DNA of 64,000 nt from Agarilytica rhodophyticola (GCF_002157225.2 NZ_CP020038.1:5114501-5178500), one strand, 5' to 3'; counted from the stretch's first letter, positions 44,305 to 55,195 are shown. The notes: generated by a model from the letters alone, not told the origin. Program-made: numbers and translations.

Positions 44305-46500
44305 TTATCCCTTTAACTGAATGAATACAGTTGCCAATGGAGGCACATCAAGCTCAATAGAATGATCTCGATAATGCCATGGTACTTCTTGTGACTGCAT
44401 AGCATCACAACTATTAACACCAGAACCACCGTACAACGTGTCATCCGTATTAATTATTTGAATGTAACTTCCCGGCATATTGACACCTAGCCGGTAGGCA
44501 GTGCGCACAATAGGCGTAAAGTTACTAACCACAATGATGTCACCATGGCCACTTTTAGCTTTGCGTATAAACGCAAAAATGGAGTTATGCCTATCATCAG
44601 CTTCGATCCATTCAAAGCCATTTTCTTCAAAATCATTTTCGTACAGGGCAGGAGTTTGCTGATAAATAGAATTAAGGTTCTTTACAAGAGTTTGCACACC
44701 TTTATGCTCGGCAATATCCAATTGATGCCAACAGACACTGTTGTTGTAATCCCATTCTGGGCCTTGGGCAAACTCGCTCCCCATAAACAATAATTTCTTA
44801 CCTGGGTGTGCCCACATAAAACCATAATACGCACGCAAACTGGCAAACTTTTGCCAAGTGTCTCCAGGCATTCGGTCTAAAATGGAACCTTTACCATGCA
44901 CCACCTCGTCATGGCTAAGAGGTAAAATAAAGTTTTCACTAAAGGCATAATATAGGCTAAAAGTCATATCATGATGGTGGTATTGACGGTGTACCGATTC
45001 TTTTGACATATAATCTAAACTGTCATTCATCCATCCCATATTCCATTTATAACCGAAGCCTAAGCCACCGTACTGTGTCGGTTTTGATACACCCGGCCAA
45101 GAAGTTGATTCTTCAGCAACCATCATGGCATTAGGATAATTTTTATAAACACGCTCATTGGTCAAGCGAATAAAATCAATCGCTTCAAGATTTTCCCGAC
45201 CACCATAAGCATTAGGAATCCACTGACCGTCTTCGCGGCTATAATCCAGATACAACATGGAAGCAACGGCATCAACTCTAAGGCCATCAATATGATAATA
45301 GTCAAACCAAAAAATGGCATTGGCCATTAAATAACTGACCACTTCTTTTCTGCCGTAGTTGTAGATAAAAGTGTTCCAATCAGGGTGAAAACCCTGACGG
45401 GCATCGGCATGTTCGTATAGGGGCGTGCCATCAAACACACCTAAGCCGTGAGCATCTGTCGGAAAATGCCCTGGCACCCAATCTATAAGCACAGCTAAAT
45501 CATTTTGATGACATTGATCGATAAAATACTTAAAGTCATCTGGCGAACCAAAGCGACTCGTAGGTGCGTACATGCCGACCGGTTGATATCCCCATGAGCC
45601 ATCGTATGGGAATTCACTGACAGGCATTAGTTGGATGTGGGAGAACCCCATTTCCTTAACGTAGGGGATAAGGTCTCGCGCTAACTCACGATAACTCAGA
45701 TAACGATTATTTTCTTCAGGAACACGGCGCCAAGAACCAAGGTGAAGCTCATATATAGATATTGGTCTATTTATGTTTGTCCATGAGTCTCTTTTGGCTA
45801 CCCAGTGGTCATCTCCCCAGTGATAAGTATGAGGATCAATCACAATAGAGGCCTGTTCAGGTGGTTTTTGTGCGTAAAAACCCATGGGATCAGCTTTATG
45901 GGGCAATACATTGCCATCTTTTGCTTTTATCTCATATTTATACATGGCTCCAACATCAACCGCTGGAATAAATATTTCCCATACACCAGTGGGAAGCAAA
46001 TTACGCATAACATGCCTGCGTCCATCCCAGAAATTAAAATCTCCAACCACAGATACGCGCAGAGCGTTAGGTGCCCATACTGTAAAACGACAACCTTCCA
46101 CACCATCAATTGTTATTAAATGAGCACCGAGAAAACTGTAGGCTTTTTCATGCGTCCCTTCCGCATAAAGATATAGATCACTTTCAGCAATGCTCGATCC
46201 GAAACGATAAGGGTCTTCTACTTCTACTGACTGACCATCATAATATGCTCTTAAACGGTAACGCTCACAGTCTGAGTTACTGCATATACCGCTAAAAATA
46301 CCCGCCTCATGCATACGAGTCATTACAGCTACTGCATTACCATGTTGGTAATCAATTACCTCCACTTTATCAGCAGCGGGTAAAAAAACTCGAATAATAC
46401 TTGTCGACTCGTCTAACGCATGCCTTCCTAAATAAGCAAATACATTATCGCAATTGGAATCTGCAATAGACTGTAAAGTATCTTTGGAAATTGTATCCAT
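44305..46500 (-). CDS. glgB: 1,4-alpha-glucan branching enzyme
   Basis: A 731-residue GH13 branching enzyme: N-terminal domains including a CBM48 (CRFTVWAPNALRVSVVGDFN). The catalytic barrel has YELHLGSWRR, DWVPGHFP, GLRVDAVASMLYLD (nucleophile Asp), AEESTSWPG (acid Glu) and LSHDEVVHGKGS. It moves a glucan chain to make alpha-1,6 branches. Full length for the type 1 (long N-terminus) class. AGGTG before ATG 46500 supports the start. It follows malQ after 79 bases. Confidence 0.97.
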   Translation of the reverse strand: MDTISKDTLQSIADSNCDNVFAYLGRHALDESTSIIRVFLPAADKVEVIDYQHGNAVAVMTRMHEAGIFSGICSNSDCERYRLRAYYDGQSVEVEDPYRFGSSIAESDLYLYAEGTHEKAYSFLGAHLITIDGVEGCRFTVWAPNALRVSVVGDFNFWDGRRHVMRNLLPTGVWEIFIPAVDVGAMYKYEIKAKDGNVLPHKADPMGFYAQKPPEQASIVIDPHTYHWGDDHWVAKRDSWTNINRPISIYELHLGSWRRVPEENNRYLSYRELARDLIPYVKEMGFSHIQLMPVSEFPYDGSWGYQPVGMYAPTSRFGSPDDFKYFIDQCHQNDLAVLIDWVPGHFPTDAHGLGVFDGTPLYEHADARQGFHPDWNTFIYNYGRKEVVSYLMANAIFWFDYYHIDGLRVDAVASMLYLDYSREDGQWIPNAYGGRENLEAIDFIRLTNERVYKNYPNAMMVAEESTSWPGVSKPTQYGGLGFGYKWNMGWMNDSLDYMSKESVHRQYHHHDMTFSLYYAFSENFILPLSHDEVVHGKGSILDRMPGDTWQKFASLRAYYGFMWAHPGKKLLFMGSEFAQGPEWDYNNSVCWHQLDIAEHKGVQTLVKNLNSIYQQTPALYENDFEENGFEWIEADDRHNSIFAFIRKAKSGHGDIIVVSNFTPIVRTAYRLGVNMPGSYIQIINTDDTLYGGSGVNSCDAMQSQEVPWHYRDHSIELDVPPLATVFIQLKG

Positions 46501-46579
46501 AGTTACACCTATCTTTTTATTCTAGACAAGCCAAAAACCTAGACAATATTATATTATTAATAGTATTTAGGATATAACT

Positions 46580-48733
46580 CTAAAACTTACGCTGCTGGTC
46601 AATTGTTGCTAGAACCTGCTTTATTCTCTTATCAGTAACTATCTCTGATAGCGGCAAAGATAGCTTACGCTGCCAATTGTTATATTCTTTAAAAGTCCCA
46701 GGCACATTAACAGGCTCATCCATCAACAACAGATCCTCAAGCTGCAACACAAACATTTTTGAGTTTGCTCTACTAGACAACTGCAGAATTGCCGCAACTA
46801 GATCTGCATCGGCTTTTTCATTCAAAGTACGCTCTGACCAGCTTTCTGGACAAAGACCTGTTGTTTGCAGAATCTGCATCAGATGCAGTTTCTCTTGCTC
46901 TCTCTCATATTGAATATCGGAGTAGTTAACATTTTCATCTAGCAGATTTAAATTCAATCTCAGCTCTAGGTCCGTACCATTCCACCAGCTGACTAAGGTA
47001 GGAAGGTCGTGGTTATTGACCATGGCTAAGGAATGGGAATCGTATTGTGCTGGACTTTTAAAGCTCTTATCCTGCTCCTTCTCAAAATAGAATACTTTAT
47101 TAGTGAAAATTTTCGCTTTATTTATGGTATTGCGAAATTCATCGGGAACCACCCCCAGATCCTCACCAATAACCAAACAGTTATTGAGGTAGCTTTCTAA
47201 TTTCAACAAACTGAGCATTTCGTAGAAAGGATAATACACATAAGCGCCCTCAGCAGCAGTTTGCCCAGGAGGACACCACCATAGACGCATTAGGCTCATG
47301 GCATGGTCTATACGTAATGCACCGCAACTACTCATATTTTCTCGTAACAGCTGAATAAAATGTCGATATCCCGAAGCTCTCATCTCAGAGGGAATCGCCG
47401 GTGGCAACCCCCAATTTTGGCCCGTATCAGAAAAGGGATCAGGAGGAGCCCCCACTGAAGAATGACCACAAAACAACATGCTGTTTTCAGAAACCTCAGC
47501 TCCGCCACCATCTGCACCAACGGCCAAATCGCGGATCAAGCCTATTTTCATACCACTCTTTTTTGTTTCATTTTGGCATTCTTCTAGTTGCAGGTGAGAC
47601 AACCATTGAAGATAGCAATGAAACAGTAGCCCCAACTGGGTTCTAGTTTTTGGCTTTGTTAAATCCAGTAGGTCGTGGTAGATATATTCTGATTGTTCCT
47701 CGTTTTGGATAATATAACGTGCGTTTGACCAACGTTGGTGGGTGGCTTCGTAGTAAGCAAAAAGCAACAAGCTTCTGCCATTTGTATTGATATAATGGCT
47801 AAAATCGCGATAACGAGCACTATCGATATGGAATTCATTATCAATAAAAACATCAAACATATGCTCTAGGGCTTGATACTTTAGATCTCTCACCCTGACA
47901 TAATCCACTTCAGGAGCATTGCGAAGCTCCACCAAAAGCGCTTGATGCTCGATAGTAATATTACTAGTGAAATCTTGCACCGCCGCAGGGTCGAGATAAA
48001 GAGGATTAAGATATCTTCGGTCTGACGGACTATAAGGGCTAAAATAATCTTTAAGATCACAAGATAAAGCGTGTAAAGGATTTAAGCCAATAACATCGGC
48101 TCCTTGCGCCGCTATAAATTGCACGAGGTTTTTAAGGTCGGTGAAATCACCAATCCCCCAATTACGATCAGATTTCAGCGTATAAAGTTGAATGATCACA
48201 CCCCAAACCTTATCTCCTGTATCCGCCCACGAGCTTTGATAAGTCAAGGATGGAGATACGGCCAAACGCTTCCTTTCTGTTTTTTCACTCGTGCTAACAG
48301 ATAACCAGTAGTAGTTTGGCTCAAGCCTACCTATAACGACCTTTCTACGACTATATCTCGATTCTTCAAAGATGTAGTTTCCGGTTTCTTGTAGATCATC
48401 ATAAAAAAATTTACCTGAGCGAACAGGTTCGTCGTCATCATTGGATATTGTCCATGTAAACTCTTGTCCTATATCGTGGGGGCGTAAGTTTATGTCAAAA
48501 CTAGCCCCCTCACCTGCCTCAACAATATTTAGTTCTTTGAGCCAGAACATCCAGGGTTCAACATCGAGTTTATGTGCATCTGCTGCGACACTATCAGCAT
48601 TTGAGACATCAACCCCCATGGCTTTAAGAAGGTTAATTCTATTTTCGAAGGGAACATGAATATGATCCCCTTTGTAGTTTAAATAATCTGCTGCTACGCC
48701 ACACCAATAAAACAGCCGATCAAGATCACTCAT
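46580..48733 (-). CDS. malQ: 4-alpha-glucanotransferase (amylomaltase)
   Basis: A 717-residue GH77 enzyme. Catalytic regions: GLNPLHALSCD, LRIDHAMSLMRLWW (nucleophile Asp), VIGEDLGVVPDEFR (acid Glu) and NNHDLPTLVSWW (stabiliser Asp). It disproportionates short maltodextrins so that phosphorylase can use them, linking debranching by GlgX to glucose-1-phosphate. The N-terminal extension of some 150 residues is usual for proteobacterial MalQ. First gene of the leftward glycogen operon; its promoter should lie at 48734-48890, between it and the rplQ terminator, but no clear hexamers are seen. Confidence 0.95.
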   Translation of the reverse strand: MSDLDRLFYWCGVAADYLNYKGDHIHVPFENRINLLKAMGVDVSNADSVAADAHKLDVEPWMFWLKELNIVEAGEGASFDINLRPHDIGQEFTWTISNDDDEPVRSGKFFYDDLQETGNYIFEESRYSRRKVVIGRLEPNYYWLSVSTSEKTERKRLAVSPSLTYQSSWADTGDKVWGVIIQLYTLKSDRNWGIGDFTDLKNLVQFIAAQGADVIGLNPLHALSCDLKDYFSPYSPSDRRYLNPLYLDPAAVQDFTSNITIEHQALLVELRNAPEVDYVRVRDLKYQALEHMFDVFIDNEFHIDSARYRDFSHYINTNGRSLLLFAYYEATHQRWSNARYIIQNEEQSEYIYHDLLDLTKPKTRTQLGLLFHCYLQWLSHLQLEECQNETKKSGMKIGLIRDLAVGADGGGAEVSENSMLFCGHSSVGAPPDPFSDTGQNWGLPPAIPSEMRASGYRHFIQLLRENMSSCGALRIDHAMSLMRLWWCPPGQTAAEGAYVYYPFYEMLSLLKLESYLNNCLVIGEDLGVVPDEFRNTINKAKIFTNKVFYFEKEQDKSFKSPAQYDSHSLAMVNNHDLPTLVSWWNGTDLELRLNLNLLDENVNYSDIQYEREQEKLHLMQILQTTGLCPESWSERTLNEKADADLVAAILQLSSRANSKMFVLQLEDLLLMDEPVNVPGTFKEYNNWQRKLSLPLSEIVTDKRIKQVLATIDQQRKF

Positions 48734-48891
48734 AAAATACAGCCTGCCTAGTTATTATTTGAGCACAATGACATAGTGAAATGTGCTATTTCCCTGCGGA
48801 TCGTCTCATACCTACCAATCCATATTACTAGACAAAAAAAGAAAAGGCATTAATTTAGCACTTAGGTGCCAAAGGAAATTATCTTTTATCC

Positions 48892-48918
48892 AAAAAAAAA
48901 CCGGGCTAAGCCCGGTTT
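48892..48918 (-). terminator. Terminator of the ribosomal protein block (after rplQ)
   Basis: AACCGGGC (48899-48906) pairs with GCCCGGTT (48910-48917), loop TAA, followed on the minus strand by a long T run. It separates rplQ from the glycogen operon. Confidence 0.9.
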
Positions 48919-48920
48919 TA

Positions 48921-49316
48921 TTAATCTTCTGTAACGACTTCTTCTTCAGAAATCGGCTCAGGTCTGTCGACCAGTTCGACGTATGCCATAGGAGCTTTAT
49001 CTCCCGCGCGGTATCCGCATTTCAAAATACGAAGATATCCACCAGGACGGCTCTCATAACGAGGACCAAGCTCATTGAATAGTTTACCAACAGTAGACTT
49101 ATCGCGGACGCGATCAAACGCCAGTCGACGATTAGCTACGCTGTCCACTTTAGATAAAGTAATCAAAGGCTCAGCATAACGGCGTAATTCTTTAGCTTTA
49201 GGCAACGTTGTCTTAATAAGCTCATGCTCTACTAAAGACGACACCATATTGCGAAACATCGCTTTGCGATGCGAGCTGTTTCTATTTAATTTACGTCCAC
49301 TTTCACGATGACGCAT
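48921..49316 (-). CDS. rplQ: 50S ribosomal protein L17
   Basis: A 131-residue L17 starting [20 protein letters not shown], the family signature, and continuing [18 protein letters not shown] and [20 protein letters not shown]. It binds 23S rRNA near the exit tunnel. The C-terminal acidic tail (SEEEVVTED) is an ordinary extension. Last gene of the alpha operon; the strong terminator follows within five bases of the stop. Confidence 0.98.
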   Translation of the reverse strand: MRHRESGRKLNRNSSHRKAMFRNMVSSLVEHELIKTTLPKAKELRRYAEPLITLSKVDSVANRRLAFDRVRDKSTVGKLFNELGPRYESRPGGYLRILKCGYRAGDKAPMAYVELVDRPEPISEEEVVTED

Positions 49317-49408
49317 GACTATAACCCTTTAAAACAATTGCTATCACAGCAAGTTTGTTGAAAACCGAGCCCAATCCACATTAAGGTTAGACTCAATTGA
49401 ATTGTCGA

Positions 49409-50395
49409 TTAATCGTTTTTTAAACTTGCCGGAGGCCAGTTCTCTAAACGCATTCCCAAAGATAAACCACGAGATGCTAATACATCTTTGATTTCTGTTA
49501 ATGACTTCTTACCAAGGTTTGGCGTCTTTAACAGCTCTACTTCAGTGCGCTGAATCAAATCACCGATGTAGTAAATATTCTCTGCTTTCAAACAGTTAGC
49601 AGAACGAACAGTCAACTCGAGGTCATCCACAGGTCGTAACAAGACAGGATCAATCTGATCTTCTCTATGCTCTGGCTCAGCTTCTTTCTCGCCTTCTAAG
49701 TCAACAAATACCGCCAATTGATGCTGAAGAATTGTCGCTGCGCGACGAATCGCCTCTTCTGGATCAATGGTACCATTTGTCTCTAGATCTAAGACTAACT
49801 TATCCAGGTCAGTACGTTGCTCAACACGAGCACTCTCAACACTATAAGCCAGTCGGCTAATAGGGCTATAAGATGCATCTAGTTGTAAACGGCCAATGGC
49901 TCTAGTTTCTTCTTCTTCAGACACACGTGCATCTACTGGCTGATAACCACGCCCACGCGTTATGGTCAAACGCATACTCATCGATGTATCACCAGTAATG
50001 TTAGCGATAACACATTCTGGATTAACAATCTCTACATCGTGATCAAGCTGAATGTCACCAGCAGTAACAGCACCTGGACCTTTCTTGTTCAAGGTCAGCA
50101 CCGCTTGCTCTTTTCCATGAAGAATAACTGCCACATTTTTAAGGTTGAGAAGAATTTCAATAACATCCTCCTGAACCCCTTCGATAGCGCTGTATTCGTG
50201 CTGAACGCCATCAATTTCTACTTCTGTAATTGCACACCCAGGCATAGACGACAGTAAAATTCTGCGCAATGCATTCCCTAGTGTGTGGCCAAAACCACGC
50301 TCCAAAGGCTCAAGTACAACCTTTGCCCGCGTTGGGCCTAATTCTGTAACGTCAATATGACGTGGTGTTAAAAATTCGTTTACAGCAATTTGCAT
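49409..50395 (-). CDS. rpoA: DNA-directed RNA polymerase alpha subunit
   Basis: A 328-residue alpha subunit. The N-terminal assembly domain is [16 protein letters not shown] through [21 protein letters not shown] charged linker ([15 protein letters not shown]) leads to the C-terminal domain [20 protein letters not shown] and [20 protein letters not shown], which binds UP elements and activators. ATG 50395 is chosen over TTG 50410 by the conserved MQ start. It lies between rpsD and rplQ, as in other gammaproteobacteria. Confidence 0.98.
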   Translation of the reverse strand: MQIAVNEFLTPRHIDVTELGPTRAKVVLEPLERGFGHTLGNALRRILLSSMPGCAITEVEIDGVQHEYSAIEGVQEDVIEILLNLKNVAVILHGKEQAVLTLNKKGPGAVTAGDIQLDHDVEIVNPECVIANITGDTSMSMRLTITRGRGYQPVDARVSEEEETRAIGRLQLDASYSPISRLAYSVESARVEQRTDLDKLVLDLETNGTIDPEEAIRRAATILQHQLAVFVDLEGEKEAEPEHREDQIDPVLLRPVDDLELTVRSANCLKAENIYYIGDLIQRTEVELLKTPNLGKKSLTEIKDVLASRGLSLGMRLENWPPASLKND

Positions 50396-50451
50396 ACACG
50401 CACCTGCCAATAGTTATTTCTGTTACTAATCCTGTGAACCAAACTTCAAAA

Positions 50452-51072
50452 TTATTTCGAGTAAAGCTCTACGATGAGGTTTTCGTTAATTTCAGCAGGC
50501 AAATCAACACGATCAGGTACTCGCTTGAAAACACCTTCTTTCTTGTCAGAATTAACATCAACCCACTCTACATCACCTCGCTGACCAGCGATGCCCAACG
50601 CATTTTGAATGCGAAGTTGATTTTTAGATTTTTCACGGATAGAAACAACATCACCCACTTTTACTTGGTAAGAAGGAATATTAACAACCTGTCCATTTAC
50701 CAATACAGCTTTGTGAGAAACTAACTGACGAGACTCCGCTCTCGTAGAGCCAAAGCCCATACGATAAACCACATTATCCAAACGGCACTCTAGCAATTGA
50801 AGCAAATTCTCGCCTGTTGCACCTTTTCTACTCGCAGCTTTTTTATAGTAGCCGCGGAACTGCTTTTCAAGTATGCCGTACAAACGACGTACTTTTTGTT
50901 TTTCACGTAACTGAACACCATAGTCAGACAAACGTCCACGACGTTGACCGTGCTGACCTGGTTGAGTTTCCGCCTTACACTTAGATTCTAGCGGGCGAAC
51001 ACCACTTTTCAAAAATAAATCTGTACCCTCACGGCGAGAGAGCTTACAAGTTGGACCTATATAACGAGCCAT
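50452..51072 (-). CDS. rpsD: 30S ribosomal protein S4
   Basis: A 206-residue S4: [20 protein letters not shown] start, [19 protein letters not shown], and the S4 RNA-binding domain [20 protein letters not shown]. It starts 16S assembly and in E. coli represses the alpha operon by binding its leader upstream of rpsM. The C-type lacks the four-cysteine zinc site. GGAG eight bases before the ATG. Confidence 0.98.
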   Translation of the reverse strand: MARYIGPTCKLSRREGTDLFLKSGVRPLESKCKAETQPGQHGQRRGRLSDYGVQLREKQKVRRLYGILEKQFRGYYKKAASRKGATGENLLQLLECRLDNVVYRMGFGSTRAESRQLVSHKAVLVNGQVVNIPSYQVKVGDVVSIREKSKNQLRIQNALGIAGQRGDVEWVDVNSDKKEGVFKRVPDRVDLPAEINENLIVELYSK

Positions 51073-51085
51073 CTTTTTTTACTCC

Positions 51086-51478
51086 TTATACTCGACGCTT
51101 CTTAGGTGGGCGGCAGCCATTATGAGGCACAGGTGTAACATCAGTAATATTAGTTACTTTATAACCAATGTTATTAAGCGCTCGAACAGCTGATTCACGG
51201 CCTGGACCAGGCCCTTTTACTTCTACATCTAGATTCTTCAAGCCATAGTCTTGAGCTGCAGTGCCTGCTCTTTCAGCAGCGATCTGAGCAGCAAAAGGCG
51301 TACTTTTACGAGACCCTCTAAAGCCTGAACCACCAGCTGTGGCCCATGATAAGGTATTGCCTTGACGATCAGTAATGGTAACGATGGTGTTGTTAAATGA
51401 TGCATGAATATGTGCAACGCCATCGACTACGGTCTTTTTGACCTTTTTCTTTGTCGAACTTTTGGATGGCTTAGCCAT
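51086..51478 (-). CDS. rpsK: 30S ribosomal protein S11
   Basis: A 130-residue S11: a basic N-terminus ([20 protein letters not shown]), [20 protein letters not shown], and the C-terminal signature [16 protein letters not shown]. Part of the 30S platform near the E site. Lies between rpsM and rpsD in the alpha operon. Confidence 0.98.
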   Translation of the reverse strand: MAKPSKSSTKKKVKKTVVDGVAHIHASFNNTIVTITDRQGNTLSWATAGGSGFRGSRKSTPFAAQIAAERAGTAAQDYGLKNLDVEVKGPGPGRESAVRALNNIGYKVTNITDVTPVPHNGCRPPKKRRV

Positions 51479-51523
51479 AACAATTTTTTCCCAAACGATT
51501 CTGTTTAATGTTTACTCTAAAAC

Positions 51524-51880
51524 TTATCTCTTGATAGGTTTACGAGGACCTTTACGAGTGCGCGCATTTGTCTTAGAACGCTGACCACGAACTGGTAGAT
51601 TACGACGATGACGAAGGCCGCGATAAGCGCCAAGGTCCATCAAACGTTTGATATTCATAGAGACTTCACGTCGAAGATCACCTTCAACCGATAGTTTTGC
51701 AACTTCTCCACGAATAGCATCCATCTGCTCTTCAGATAAATCACCAATTTTAGTTGCTTCAGCAATTCCTGTAGTCGCACAAATTTGCTTTGCAATGCTG
51801 CGACCAACCCCGTAAACGTAGGTCAGGGAAATTACGGCATGCTTATGGTCTGGTATGTTGACACCAGCGATACGAGCCAT
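51524..51880 (-). CDS. rpsM: 30S ribosomal protein S13
   Basis: A 118-residue S13: [52 protein letters not shown] and a basic tail for the P-site tRNA. First gene of the alpha operon; its ATG is the expected point of S4 feedback control, and a 10-bp hairpin lies 62-85 bases upstream. Confidence 0.98.
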   Translation of the reverse strand: MARIAGVNIPDHKHAVISLTYVYGVGRSIAKQICATTGIAEATKIGDLSEEQMDAIRGEVAKLSVEGDLRREVSMNIKRLMDLGAYRGLRHRRNLPVRGQRSKTNARTRKGPRKPIKR

Positions 51881-51941
51881 TCACTTTACTCCAGATTGAT
51901 ATGAACTATGATGTTAACAACCAAAAACACCATTCCACGCT

Positions 51942-51965
51942 CTTTTTGGGGCCTACCCCAAAAAG
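51942..51965 (-). promoter_or_regulatory. Hairpin in the alpha-operon leader (candidate S4-binding element)
   Basis: CTTTTTGGGG and CCCCAAAAAG form a perfect 10-bp stem with a four-base loop, read on the minus strand 62-85 bases before the rpsM start. There is no T-tract after it, so it is not a simple terminator. The position matches the E. coli alpha-operon pseudoknot to which S4 binds. Confidence 0.5.
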
Positions 51966-52002
51966 CGCGCAAGAATAGCGGTAAATTGATCAAAAAGCAA
52001 TA

Positions 52003-52024
52003 GCTTAGAAATTTCTCTCTAAGC
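52003..52024 (-). terminator. Weak stem-loop between rpmJ and the alpha leader
   Basis: GCTTAGA/TCTAAGC, a 7-bp stem with an eight-base loop, followed on minus by TATTGCTTTTTG. It could partially end the spc transcript. Confidence 0.35.
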
Positions 52025-52138
52025 GACAGTTAACATCTCTATATTTATTAAGCTATGAAAGCTTAAAAGGCTCTTCATTTCTAAACAATTACGACTGCAC
52101 CTGTTTTGAAATTCAGCGCCTGGTAAAACTTGATAAAA

Positions 52139-52255
52139 TTAACCTTGGCGTTGCTTATGACGTGGTTCTGCAGAGCAGATCACACGTACTACACCTTTGC
52201 GCCGAACAACTTTGCAATTGCGGCAAACTTTTTTAACAGAAGCACGTACTTTCAT
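52139..52255 (-). CDS. rpmJ: 50S ribosomal protein L36
   Basis: A 38-residue L36 reading [20 protein letters not shown], then [18 protein letters not shown]. The zinc-ribbon ligands Cys11, Cys14, Cys27 and His33 are all present, so this is the zinc-binding form. It lies 37 bases after secY, the standard end of the spc operon. The frame is very short and easily missed. Confidence 0.97.
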   Translation of the reverse strand: MKVRASVKKVCRNCKVVRRKGVVRVICSAEPRHKQRQG

Positions 52256-52292
52256 TTATTTTCTAACCTCTAACTATCAAAATAGACGGCAA

Positions 52293-53633
52293 CTAGCGAG
52301 TGCGTCCATAACTTTGCAAATTCGCTTTCTTCATGACTGAGTCGTATTGATGTGTCATTAAATGGGATTGAACTTGTGACATAAAGTCCATAACCACTAC
52401 CACAACGATCAATAACGATGTACCACCTACATAAACAGGTATGTTCGCCGATGCAGTCAAAAACTGAGGCAATAAGGCTACTGCCGCAATATAGAGAGAG
52501 CCAACAACAGTCAAACGCGTTAATACATTATCAATGTACTTCGCTGACTGCTCTCCAGGACGAATTCCTGGAATATAAGCGCCACCTTTTTTAAGATTAT
52601 CTGCCACTTCTTTAGGGTTATACATCATTGCCGTGTAAACGAAACAGAACAAGATAATCAATACGCCAAACAACACGAAGTTCAAAGGTTGGCCAGGGCC
52701 TATCATCGCAGCAAAATCTTGTAGCAACTCTCCACCTTTACCTTCACTTGAGCTTCCCATCCACTGTGCAATAGAGGTTGGGAATAACAATATACTACTG
52801 GCAAAGATCACGGGGATAACGCCCGCCATGTTTATCTTAAGTGGCAGATGACTTGTCTGTGTTGCAACTTGGCCGCTTCTACCCACTTGCTTACGAGCAT
52901 ATTGAATAGTAATTCTTCGCTGCCCACGCTCCATTCTAACAACAAACCAAACAACCGCTACTGCGGCAAAGGCTATTGCAAGCAACATCAACAAATGAAT
53001 ATCACCTTGTCGCGCACTTTCAAATGCAGAACCAACTGCAGCTGGCAAACCTGCCACAATACCAGCAAAGATAAGCATGGAAATGCCGTTCCCAATGCCG
53101 CGCTCGGTTACTTGTTCACCAAGCCACATCATAAATACAGCACCAGTAACAAGAGATACCACAGCGATAACATAAAAACTTAGAGCGGAATACTCCGCAT
53201 AAGCCATGCCTTGCCCAGCCAGACCTCTAACCATCACAAACGCCTGAACCAAAGCCAAACAAACGGTTAAATAACGAGTATACTGACTAATTTTTCTTCT
53301 TCCTGCCTCACCCTCTTTTTTTAGAGCTTCGAGTGTGGGAGTTACCGCGGTCATCATTTGCATAATGATAGACGCAGAGATGTAAGGCATGATGCCCAGA
53401 GCCAGAATACTCATACGCTCGAAAGCGCCGCCTGAAAACATGTTAAACATGCCAAGCATGGTTCCCTGGTTTTGACTCAGCAAATTAGCCACTTGCTCTG
53501 GGTCAATACCAGGAACTGGAATATGAGTACCCAAGCGATAAACCATAATCGCCAGCAATAAAAACTTAAGGCGAACCCAAAGTTCGCCTAAACCTTTCTG
53601 ACTTCCTAACGGTGAGTTACCTTGGGTAGCCAT
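52293..53633 (-). CDS. secY: Preprotein translocase subunit SecY
   Basis: A 446-residue inner-membrane channel protein with ten membrane segments. Family marks are [17 protein letters not shown] in segment 1, the plug-region [20 protein letters not shown], the cytoplasmic loop [17 protein letters not shown] and the C-terminal [20 protein letters not shown]. It forms the SecYEG channel for exported and membrane proteins. Between rplO and rpmJ, as usual. Confidence 0.98.
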   Translation of the reverse strand: MATQGNSPLGSQKGLGELWVRLKFLLLAIMVYRLGTHIPVPGIDPEQVANLLSQNQGTMLGMFNMFSGGAFERMSILALGIMPYISASIIMQMMTAVTPTLEALKKEGEAGRRKISQYTRYLTVCLALVQAFVMVRGLAGQGMAYAEYSALSFYVIAVVSLVTGAVFMMWLGEQVTERGIGNGISMLIFAGIVAGLPAAVGSAFESARQGDIHLLMLLAIAFAAVAVVWFVVRMERGQRRITIQYARKQVGRSGQVATQTSHLPLKINMAGVIPVIFASSILLFPTSIAQWMGSSSEGKGGELLQDFAAMIGPGQPLNFVLFGVLIILFCFVYTAMMYNPKEVADNLKKGGAYIPGIRPGEQSAKYIDNVLTRLTVVGSLYIAAVALLPQFLTASANIPVYVGGTSLLIVVVVVMDFMSQVQSHLMTHQYDSVMKKANLQSYGRTR

Positions 53634-53656
53634 CGATTCCTCTCAAATTCAAAGTG

Positions 53657-54091
53657 TTATTCTTCGACTTTGCCGCCAGCAGCTTCAATAGCAGCCTTAG
53701 CGCCTTTAGTCACAGCCAAACCTTTGAGCGTAACAGCTTTCTTTAGTTCACCCGATAAAAATACCTTGGCACGCTTGATATTTTCATTGACTAAATTAGC
53801 TGTCTTCAAAGCGTCAATATCGATTACTTCAGCATCAACCTTGTTGAGTTCAGCCAATCGAATTTCTGCTGTCACCTTGCTGATGCGACTTGTAAAGCCA
53901 TACTTAGGCAGTCGCTTCTGGAGTGGCATTTGACCACCCTCAAAGCCTGGCTTAACACTACCACCAGAACGAGATTTCAAACCTTTGTGACCGCGACCAG
54001 CAGTTTTACCAACACCGCTACCAATTCCACGACCTACACGTTTTTTTGCCTTTACACGACCAGGTGCAGGACTCAAAGTATTAAGATGCAT
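53657..54091 (-). CDS. rplO: 50S ribosomal protein L15
   Basis: A 144-residue L15 starting [20 protein letters not shown], then the glycine-rich [20 protein letters not shown] and [18 protein letters not shown] 54091, with GGGGA five bases upstream, is the family start; the TTG at 54106 is not used. One base separates it from rpmD. Confidence 0.97.
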   Translation of the reverse strand: MHLNTLSPAPGRVKAKKRVGRGIGSGVGKTAGRGHKGLKSRSGGSVKPGFEGGQMPLQKRLPKYGFTSRISKVTAEIRLAELNKVDAEVIDIDALKTANLVNENIKRAKVFLSGELKKAVTLKGLAVTKGAKAAIEAAGGKVEE

Positions 54092-54092
54092 C

Positions 54093-54278
54093 TTATTCCC
54101 CTTCAACCTTAACCATGTAATAAACTTGATTGATCATACCGCGCACAGAAGGTGTGTCTTCTAACTCCACCGTGTGACCAATGCGACGCAAACCAAGACC
54201 ACGAATACTTGCAATATGGTTCTTTAAGCGTCCAGATGAACTCTTTATTTGAGTAACTTTTACGGTTTTCTTAGCCAT
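54093..54278 (-). CDS. rpmD: 50S ribosomal protein L30
   Basis: A 61-residue L30: [20 protein letters not shown] then [20 protein letters not shown] and [13 protein letters not shown]. Ordinary bacterial short form. Between rpsE and rplO in the spc operon. Confidence 0.97.
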   Translation of the reverse strand: MAKKTVKVTQIKSSSGRLKNHIASIRGLGLRRIGHTVELEDTPSVRGMINQVYYMVKVEGE

Positions 54279-54325
54279 GGCTCTTCCACCAGTTTAAAGC
54301 ATCGCCCACAAGGCGACACCTACAA

Positions 54326-54835
54326 TTAATTCAATATTTCTTCTACAGACTTACCACGCTTTGACGCCACAGACTCAGGTGATGCCATAGCACGTAATGC
54401 TTCGAAAGTAGCACGAACTACATTCACTGGATTGGTTGATCCGTAGCACTTTGCCAATACGTTTTGTACGCCAGCAATTTCTAAAACAGCACGCATCGCA
54501 CCACCAGCAATGACACCAGTACCTTGAGAAGCTGGCTGCATGTATACCTTAGAAGCTCCGTGACGACCCTTAGTAGGGTATTGAATAGTATCACCATTCA
54601 ACTCAACTTGGATCATATTCCGGCGGGCAGCTTCCATTGCTTTTTGAATAGCAATAGGCACTTCACGAGACTTACCTCGACCAAAACCTACTCTGCCGTT
54701 TCCATCGCCAACAACAGTTAATGCAGTGAAACCGAAGATACGGCCACCTTTTACAGTTTTAGCCACACGGTTAACTTGAACCAGTTTTTCTTGCAAGCCT
54801 TCAGCTGCACTCTCTTCTTTATTTGATTGCGCCAT
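54326..54835 (-). CDS. rpsE: 30S ribosomal protein S5
   Basis: A 169-residue S5: [20 protein letters not shown] (the double-stranded-RNA-binding-like half) and [20 protein letters not shown], then [20 protein letters not shown]. It shapes the mRNA entry tunnel and decoding accuracy. Spc operon, between rplR and rpmD. Confidence 0.98.
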   Translation of the reverse strand: MAQSNKEESAAEGLQEKLVQVNRVAKTVKGGRIFGFTALTVVGDGNGRVGFGRGKSREVPIAIQKAMEAARRNMIQVELNGDTIQYPTKGRHGASKVYMQPASQGTGVIAGGAMRAVLEIAGVQNVLAKCYGSTNPVNVVRATFEALRAMASPESVASKRGKSVEEILN

Positions 54836-54844
54836 AGTTGAACC

Positions 54845-55195
54845 TTAAAACTCTAATCCGCCTTCGCGAGCTGCATCTGCAAGTGCCTTAACTCGCCCAT
54901 GGTACTTATAACCGCTACGGTCAAAAGCTACTTTAGAAATACCAGCAGTTTTAGCTCGCTCTGCGATCAATTTTCCCACAGCTTCAGCTGCCGAAATGTT
55001 TCCTGTTTTATCACCACGTAAATCTTTATCTAACGTAGATGCCGATGCCAAAACACTGCCACCTTCAGCGGCTATGATTTGTGCGTATATATGACGTGGT
55101 GTGCGATTTACACAAAGACGAGTTTTACGCAACTCGCTAATCTTGGCGCGCGACTTCTTTGCTCGCCTTAATCTTGATTGTTTTTTCGTGTTCAT
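54845..55195 (-). CDS. rplR: 50S ribosomal protein L18
   Basis: A 116-residue L18: a basic start [16 protein letters not shown], then [17 protein letters not shown] and the closing [20 protein letters not shown]. It binds 5S rRNA with L5. Nine bases before rpsE. Confidence 0.97.
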   Translation of the reverse strand: MNTKKQSRLRRAKKSRAKISELRKTRLCVNRTPRHIYAQIIAAEGGSVLASASTLDKDLRGDKTGNISAAEAVGKLIAERAKTAGISKVAFDRSGYKYHGRVKALADAAREGGLEF

